Made by a program: the position numbers and the translations under genes. A DNA stretch of 64,000 bases from Prevotellamassilia timonensis (GTDB taxonomy: Bacteria; Bacteroidota; Bacteroidia; Bacteroidales; Bacteroidaceae): positions 708,052 through 772,051 of the forward strand of contig NZ_LT629845.1 in assembly GCF_900106785.1 (NCBI RefSeq), read 5' to 3'. Below are positions 58,683 through 64,000 of the stretch, in pieces. Each line of letters opens with the position of its first letter. The stretch's first letter is position 1. Under the pieces are notes generated by a model. It did no database searches, was not told the origin of the DNA, and worked only from the letters and a program-made list of their open reading frames with translations.

Positions 58683-61511
58683 ATGGATAGATGTATAGAT
58701 AGTTTCTTGCAGCATGTAGCATCGTCGCTAAAAAATAAATTTGGCGACAATCTAAGTCGCGTGGCTGTAGTATTTCCGAACAAACGTGCGAACCTTTTTT
58801 TGAACGAATATCTGGTAACAGGCAACGAGGTTATGTGGGCGCCAACCTATATGACTATCAGCGAGCTGTTTACATCGTTGTCGCATTTGCAAATAGCTGA
58901 TCCAGTTGATGTTGTGTGCCGGTTGTACAAGCATTATGCAAAGGCAACAAATAGTAACGAATCTCTCGACTATTTTTATGGTTGGGGAGAGAGATTGTTA
59001 GCTGATTTTGATGACCTTGACAAGAATCTGGGTGATGCGGACAAAATATTCTGCGACTTACGGGAATATCAAGAGATAGGGGCTTATGATGAAATATTAG
59101 ATGAGGATCAAATTGCGCAATTACGTAAATTCGCAGGTGACTTTTCTGTTAAGGACCGCAGTAAAATACGTGAGCGCTTCATGCAGTTGTGGGAGGCAAT
59201 GCTACCCCTGTATAAAGGACTGAAAGAGGATTTGGCCAAAGACGGAATGGCCTATGAGGGACAGCTATACCGCGATGTGCTCGAACGGCTTAAACGTCAA
59301 GAATTGGTATTGCCGGCACAATTTGATTACTATGCTTTTGTTGGCTTTAATGTGCTTGATTCTGTTGAAAAAGAACTGTTCAAGTTGTTGCAAGCTGAGG
59401 GGAAGGCCCTGTTCTATTGGGATTATGATGTTCATTATGTCAATAATAATGACCCTCTTTCCCCAACAGAGGCCGGTGTGTTCTTGCAGGAAAATCTTAA
59501 GACTTTCCCTAATGAATTGGCCAACGATACTGGTCTGTACAACAATCTGACAGGCAGGAGTGGAACAAAACTTGGAATAACCTTTGTTGCTGCCGACACA
59601 GATGCCATACAAGCACAATATGTCGACCAATGGTTGTCGACACGATGTGATGGAAAATTAGACAGCAATGAGGCACGACAAACTGCTATTGTGCTATGCG
59701 ACGAGGGACAGCTTTTGCCCGTACTACACGCCTTACCCAAAAGCAAGGGGTATGATGTGAACATCACAAAGGGTTTCCCCCTGACACACACACCAGCTTA
59801 TGCCTCTGTGATAAGGTTTATGAATGAGATGTTGTATGATCAAAATGTACGACGTTGCAAACTGCCTGAGGGAACCAAACCTATGCCACTGCAACAAAGC
59901 GAGGCGATGGACAAGTTGTTAGTAATTCAACAATTAGTGAAGAATGATGCGGTCGATGTGCGCAAGAAGTACAAAACTGATGATTGGAAAAACATATTGT
60001 ACACGGAGTCATACTTCCAAATATACACCATTATATCACGTTTTGTTAAACTAATTGAGACTGGCACATTGTCTACAGAAGGAACTAATAATTTGTATAT
60101 TGGTCTGGACACACTGTTCAAACTGCTCAAACAGGTCATGCGCAGCCAAACAATACCGTTTCATGGAGAACCAGCCGTTGGACTACAGATTATGGGTGTG
60201 CTCGAAACACGATGCCTGGACTTTAAGCATGTATTGATGCTATCGGTAGGAGAGGGTATACTGCCCCAAAAAGCAACTGATGCATCATTTATTCCTTTCT
60301 TAATTCGCAAACGGTATGGACTAACCACATACCTGCGCAAAACGGCCGTTTATGCCTATTATTTCTACCGATTGATGCAGCGCGCCCAAGATGTGACTTT
60401 AGTTTACAACAATTCGACGTCAGGCACACATAGAGGCGAGATGTCGCGCTTTATGCGTAGTATGCATTATGACCCGCAATTAGGGAAAGACATCAAACGC
60501 TATCATCTGAAAAGTGTGCCACGACCGTTGTCTTTGCCGGAACTGAAGATCTGCACAAACGCAGAGAATATGGAACAGCCATTTCGTAACAAATTCTCGC
60601 CATCGGCACTCAATACATATTTGTCGTGCAATCGTATGTTCTATTATCAATACATTAAGCATCTCCGTAAACCAGACGACACTGATGGCATAATTGACCC
60701 ACGAGATTTGGGTACAGTCTTTCATTATGCAGCTCAGTCCTTTTACGATGAAGTAATTGGAAGGCAATGTATTGAGCCGAAATCATTGCGCAATTATTTG
60801 GAAGTCAAAAACAATGTGCAATTGCAGGATATTGTCAGAGGAGCATTCCTTGATACGAAAATAGAACGCACTGCGATGGCCGAAACAATTGTCAACAAAT
60901 TTCTGCATGATACAATCAAATACGACTCAGGAGAATTTAACTCCAACAAGGCTTTGACTCTGAATAGCCTCGAATTTGTAGCAGCCGAACGCGATGCCGG
61001 GATCTTTCTGAAAGTACCTTTTGGAAAAGAAGGCAAATTGGTTAACATTAGGTTATATGGCCAAATAGACAGGCTCGATTTAGCTGAGCTCGAAGGCGTT
61101 GGCCAATGTCTGCGCGTGGTGGATTATAAAACGGGAGGCAGTAGTGTAGAAGTGAAGGACATGGAACATATGTTTAATCATCAACAAGAGAAAGATCCTA
61201 AACACCCGTTCCAGACATTTGCTTATTGCTTGATTGTACACGAAAGTCCAGAGTTTTCACAATACAAGAGTTTACCTTTGGTGCCCGCGCTTTATTATGT
61301 ACATCATTTTCGGAAAAAAGGGTCTAATCCATACATATCCTTTGAAGGCAAGTCATGCACGGACTTCAGAGCATATGCCGAGGAGTTTAAGTCAAAGCTC
61401 ATAGGGTTGCTTTCAGAGATAATTGACCCCAAAAATCCATTTGAATGTACTAACAACAAAGATACCTGCAAATATTGCGACTTCTGTGACATGTGTGGCA
61501 GAAATTCGTGA
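58683..61511 (+). CDS. AddB-like nuclease subunit
   Basis: 942 residues, 13 bases after the AddA-like gene. The N-terminal half resembles an inactivated helicase of AddB type (VVFPNKRANLFLNEYL at about 28, no intact Walker A). The C-terminal nuclease domain has FSPSALNTYLSCNRMFYYQY (about 640), GTVFHYAAQ, and LRVVDYKTGG (about 810). Cys in LSC and the C-terminal cluster CKYCDFCDMC are placed as in the AddB 4Fe-4S staple. Partner of the preceding protein. Confidence 0.88.
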   Translation: MDRCIDSFLQHVASSLKNKFGDNLSRVAVVFPNKRANLFLNEYLVTGNEVMWAPTYMTISELFTSLSHLQIADPVDVVCRLYKHYAKATNSNESLDYFYGWGERLLADFDDLDKNLGDADKIFCDLREYQEIGAYDEILDEDQIAQLRKFAGDFSVKDRSKIRERFMQLWEAMLPLYKGLKEDLAKDGMAYEGQLYRDVLERLKRQELVLPAQFDYYAFVGFNVLDSVEKELFKLLQAEGKALFYWDYDVHYVNNNDPLSPTEAGVFLQENLKTFPNELANDTGLYNNLTGRSGTKLGITFVAADTDAIQAQYVDQWLSTRCDGKLDSNEARQTAIVLCDEGQLLPVLHALPKSKGYDVNITKGFPLTHTPAYASVIRFMNEMLYDQNVRRCKLPEGTKPMPLQQSEAMDKLLVIQQLVKNDAVDVRKKYKTDDWKNILYTESYFQIYTIISRFVKLIETGTLSTEGTNNLYIGLDTLFKLLKQVMRSQTIPFHGEPAVGLQIMGVLETRCLDFKHVLMLSVGEGILPQKATDASFIPFLIRKRYGLTTYLRKTAVYAYYFYRLMQRAQDVTLVYNNSTSGTHRGEMSRFMRSMHYDPQLGKDIKRYHLKSVPRPLSLPELKICTNAENMEQPFRNKFSPSALNTYLSCNRMFYYQYIKHLRKPDDTDGIIDPRDLGTVFHYAAQSFYDEVIGRQCIEPKSLRNYLEVKNNVQLQDIVRGAFLDTKIERTAMAETIVNKFLHDTIKYDSGEFNSNKALTLNSLEFVAAERDAGIFLKVPFGKEGKLVNIRLYGQIDRLDLAELEGVGQCLRVVDYKTGGSSVEVKDMEHMFNHQQEKDPKHPFQTFAYCLIVHESPEFSQYKSLPLVPALYYVHHFRKKGSNPYISFEGKSCTDFRAYAEEFKSKLIGLLSEIIDPKNPFECTNNKDTCKYCDFCDMCGRNS

Positions 61512-61539
61512 TTGTTGCAAAAGAACAAATTAGAAATAG

Positions 61540-62259
61540 ATGGTAAGTATAGCTGTATCTGAATCATTCAAGAACATCTGCCCCGATTTCTGTGGCGCGG
61601 GGATTCATGCTACCGTAAAAAACAGTGCTTTATCTGATGCCCTGTGGGAAGAGATTAGTGCTTATGGTAACGAACTCTCAGGGAAGTACACTATTGACAC
61701 AATTAAAGAACGTGCAGGAATTTACGCAACCCGCTTGGCTTACAAGGCATTTGGTAAGGATCCGAGCCGTTACCGTCCAGCCTGTGAGCAACTTGCACGC
61801 AGAATATTGCAAGGTAAGGAGTTGTACCACATCAATACGGTTGTTGATGTGGTCAACCTCCTGTCATTGTACACAGGTTACTCCACTGCCGCTTTGGACA
61901 GAGCGTGCATAGCAGGTAATAATGTGGAGCTTGGCATTGGACGAGCAAATGAACCATATCAGGCTATAGGCAGAGGTTTACTCAATATCGAGAAATTACC
62001 AGTCTATCGCGATACAGAAGGTGCGTTTGCCACACCAACGAGTGATTCTACACGCACAATGGTATCTCTTGACACTACTAACTTGTTGGTGCTTATCAAT
62101 GCTTATGACGGCGACCATCAACATTTGCACGAAGCTATAAAATACGGAGTCAGATGCTTGAAACAATACGCTTGCGCCTCAAACATAGAAGTGACTGTTT
62201 ACGCGTCACATATCACACCGCAAATTGAGGCATTGCAACAGGAGTGTGATTGTTTTTAG
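61540..62259 (+). CDS. B3/B4 tRNA-binding domain protein
   Basis: 239 residues resembling the B3/B4 domain of the phenylalanyl-tRNA synthetase beta chain as a free-standing protein: SRYRPACEQLARRILQGKEL, NTVVDVVNLLSLYTG and GGD-like HQHLHE near the end. Free-standing members are thought to edit or bind aminoacyl-tRNA, but function is not established. It starts 28 bases after AddB; probably the same transcript. Confidence 0.83.
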   Translation: MVSIAVSESFKNICPDFCGAGIHATVKNSALSDALWEEISAYGNELSGKYTIDTIKERAGIYATRLAYKAFGKDPSRYRPACEQLARRILQGKELYHINTVVDVVNLLSLYTGYSTAALDRACIAGNNVELGIGRANEPYQAIGRGLLNIEKLPVYRDTEGAFATPTSDSTRTMVSLDTTNLLVLINAYDGDHQHLHEAIKYGVRCLKQYACASNIEVTVYASHITPQIEALQQECDCF

Positions 62260-62420
62260 TCTATTCTGAAAGGTCTGCGTTTGAGCATATTCAACCGTTT
62301 TCTGAAGTTTGCTTATGACTCATTACGCATGTTTACTTGCAGTATAATTGAAAGTAAAACCCGTTAGCACGCATTTTTGTGGCGCACCCGACAAACCCTG
62401 TGGAGTAGGCCGTGCAGATG

Positions 62421-63509
62421 CTAACCCAAAACTGTTGCTAAACGATACATGAAGAATGGTATGTCTATGACTCCTTTTACTTGTGCACGAAAGCATTTGA
62501 TCTTTGAGTTCAACGATTCAGCTGAAGCGTTAGTCTTACGTCCGTCAAAGTAGTTCAGGATTTCATCCTCATAGAATCTGATGGTATCGCGTACGGACTT
62601 GATTTCACGCAGAGTGCAGGAAGCCACTTTCTCATACCACCCCTTGAAATTCTGTTTGGCAGTCTCCTTTGTGAGTTTCTTGTTTCTGAATATGGCTCTA
62701 AGGGAGTTGATCAGATTGTATGCTTCTTCAAGTTTTGGGTAGAGTGCGAAAAGTATCTTCGCACGCTTTTTCTGCGTTGCGCTCCACTTCTCTCGGCTCA
62801 TGGACAATTGCTTGCGACATCGTGTCTGTGCCTCTACAAGAGTCTCGCCATTTTCAAGCCTTTTGGGTTCAAAGCGAGTGTTCAGCCTCATAGGCTTTCT
62901 TCCGCGCTTGCTCTTCTTCCAGTTCTTCCCATGCCTTTTCCTCATTCGCTCGCGGTAAGCCTTTCTCTGCGCTGCCAGATTTTCGAGGTATTTGCGAAAC
63001 TCTGCCTTCTGTCTGTTCGCCTCCTTTACGGCTTTTCGTTTCAGGCGCAGGCGTATCTCTTCGCAGCCCTCTCCACCGCGTTTTACGACATGGAAGCAGT
63101 CACGTATGACTGTGGCTTTAGGGAATGCCTCTCGGGCTATGACACGCATGCAATCTGAGAGATCCATCGTGATATTCTCAACCATTTCACGCTTATCTGC
63201 AGGTAGTTGCATGAGAACCTTCAGTACGTCAGCAGGATTCGTTCCCTTGACTACTGCTATGATTGCACCCTTGCGACCATGGGCATCCTTGTTGTGAACG
63301 ATAGTGTACAGTTCGCCCTGGAGGGAGGTCTCGTCTATGCCTTGCTCCTTACCTACGTTTTGCGGAATAAGAATCCACTTGGATGCGTGATCCTTCTGCT
63401 CCCACGTCTCGAAGTTACTCAGGGCGTCCTTGTATCTTTTGGCAAACGTGGAGCTGTTAATCATGTACGTATAACCAATCTGACGAGCGGTTATCGTCTC
63501 AGAGTCCAT
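62421..63509 (-). CDS. IS transposase, catalytic part
   Basis: 362 residues with the ISL3-type DDE domain: first Asp in GIDETSLQGELY (about 58), second in ITMDLSDCMR (about 115) with the following RDCFHVVKR, and Glu in NASAESLNSKIKCFR near the C-terminus. A basic middle region (RKRHGKNWKKSKRGRKP) separates the second and third residues. The ATG (63509) overlaps the stop of the N-terminal ORF by 11 bases. The stop codon lies within the left terminal repeat. Confidence 0.9.
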   Translation of the reverse strand: MDSETITARQIGYTYMINSSTFAKRYKDALSNFETWEQKDHASKWILIPQNVGKEQGIDETSLQGELYTIVHNKDAHGRKGAIIAVVKGTNPADVLKVLMQLPADKREMVENITMDLSDCMRVIAREAFPKATVIRDCFHVVKRGGEGCEEIRLRLKRKAVKEANRQKAEFRKYLENLAAQRKAYRERMRKRHGKNWKKSKRGRKPMRLNTRFEPKRLENGETLVEAQTRCRKQLSMSREKWSATQKKRAKILFALYPKLEEAYNLINSLRAIFRNKKLTKETAKQNFKGWYEKVASCTLREIKSVRDTIRFYEDEILNYFDGRKTNASAESLNSKIKCFRAQVKGVIDIPFFMYRLATVLG

Positions 63510-63900
63510 TCGCCCTCTTTAAAAAAAGCGCGAAGTCCTTCGCGTATCGAGTGCCCTTATGCTTCAGTTCAAACTCCTTGTCAAGGTCAACACTTCTTGT
63601 TGTGCCATCCGGCATTGTCCAACGCCTTCTTCGTATGTGAAGTACCGCCTTCTTGTCTCGGGCTGGATAGTCAAGTAAACATGATTCTTCCCCAAAACCA
63701 TTGCTCACGGAATCCTTCATGTCTGGTGTGCGATTGTCGCGCTCATCCAGATAGATGTGAAGCTCTGTTGTGTAAAGAACATCCTTGTCCAGAGTACGCT
63801 GTGTTGCAAAGTCTGTCACCTCGAAATATTTAAGAACTCCTTCGGGGAGGAAATATGAGGCGAGGCCCTCATACATATTTTTATTGCCATTCTGATTCAT
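63499..63900 (-). CDS. IS transposase, N-terminal region protein
   Basis: 133 residues. Upstream partner of the DDE ORF, in the previous frame; short, charged, with LHIRRRRWTMPDGTTRSVDL and a C-terminal FALFLKRANGL. It ends 8 bases into the ATGGACTCTGA overlap, so the second ORF is likely reached by re-initiation. A T7 run just before (GCGCTTTTTTTAAAG on the minus strand) was considered as a slip site. Probably a DNA-binding part. Confidence 0.82.
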   Translation of the reverse strand: MNQNGNKNMYEGLASYFLPEGVLKYFEVTDFATQRTLDKDVLYTTELHIYLDERDNRTPDMKDSVSNGFGEESCLLDYPARDKKAVLHIRRRRWTMPDGTTRSVDLDKEFELKHKGTRYAKDFALFLKRANGL

Positions 63901-64000
63901 AGTGCAAAGGTACTACTTTTGGGCAATCATGTATCGTTTGGCAACTCAGTTTTTGGGTTAGCATCTGCACAGCCCTCCACAGGGTTTGTCGGGTGCGCCG

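Larger units (their letters stand above)
62381..63999 (-). mobile_element. ISL3-superfamily (ISAon1-like) insertion sequence
   Basis: About 1.62 kb with imperfect terminal inverted repeats of about 70 bp: GGCGCACCCGACAAACCCTG at 62381 and the reverse complement ending at 63999, both continuing through GTGCAGATGCTAACCC. Two overlapping ORFs on the minus strand fill the interior. It lies in the intergenic region after the B3/B4 gene; the far edge coincides with the window end, so target-site duplication cannot be checked. Confidence 0.9.

Noticed and set aside
63515..63525. Programmed -1 frameshift at the T7 run of the IS
   Set aside because: The second ORF lies in the +1 frame relative to the first, and a one-base loss in the T run meets a stop at once, so re-initiation at the overlapping ATG is simpler.

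Overview
The window looks like chromosomal DNA of a member of the Bacteroidales, most likely Prevotella or a close relative. The evidence is: promoters of the Bacteroidetes type (TTG, about 19-22 bases, then TAnnTTTG); the gene order yceD-rpmF-fabH-era-der; a long PiT phosphate transporter; a lipidated TamA-like outer-membrane protein; a six-SLBB export protein; and an ISL3-superfamily two-ORF insertion sequence of the kind common in Bacteroidetes. No rRNA, tRNA or CRISPR array was recognised. Family assignments come from reading motifs by eye; no database search was run.

Layout. (1) 1-7.1 kb: the right end of a GC-richer prophage or phage remnant. It holds a capsid-associated protein, a small ORF that copies part of the capsid N-terminus, a probable major capsid protein, two unassigned small proteins, and a modular tail fibre split in two frames by one base in a G5 run. 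(2) 7.1-8.3 kb: gene-free DNA packed with palindromes, CATAAGRR octamer tandems, an inverted repeat with arms of about 110 bp, and a pair of 80-bp direct repeats. (3) 8.3-36.5 kb: housekeeping genes, all on the minus strand: yceD-rpmF-fabH-era-der-lipoprotein; ruvX-def-TPR-lacZ; serS; a metallo-hydrolase; a TamA-like assembly protein; a PiT transporter; and clpC-rmlC-lepA-ftsE-lysC-lysA. (4) 37-49.2 kb: a plus-strand Wzx/Wzy-type exopolysaccharide locus (export channel, initiating sugar-phosphate transferase, chain-length protein, flippase, polymerase, four glycosyltransferases and a small lipoprotein). (5) 49.2-62.3 kb: DNA metabolism genes (PcrA/UvrD helicase, an orphan VapE-like ATPase in repeat-rich DNA, a small winged-helix protein, an AddA/AddB-like helicase-nuclease pair and a B3/B4-domain protein). 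(6) 62.4-64.0 kb: an insertion sequence almost complete at the right edge.

How the genes work together. The exopolysaccharide genes form a nearly complete pathway: the WecA-like enzyme loads the first sugar on undecaprenyl phosphate, four glycosyltransferases extend it, Wzx flips it, Wzy polymerises it, Wzz sets its length and the SLBB protein exports it. lysC and lysA are the first and last steps of lysine synthesis and overlap by 4 bases. The AddAB-like pair and PcrA serve DNA repair.

The most unusual content is non-coding. There are several families of structured intergenic elements: two related elements of 340-384 bp with matching ends (27.5 and 52.2 kb); two other long-inverted-repeat elements that share a 21-nt core (11.1 and 49.3 kb); composite palindrome/octamer blocks beside both the phage remnant and vapE; and 73-bp units combining a promoter-like box with a hairpin, placed in tandem in front of vapE and addA. 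In these units the hairpin sequence differs between loci while the ability to pair is kept. None of these families is assigned here to a described system.
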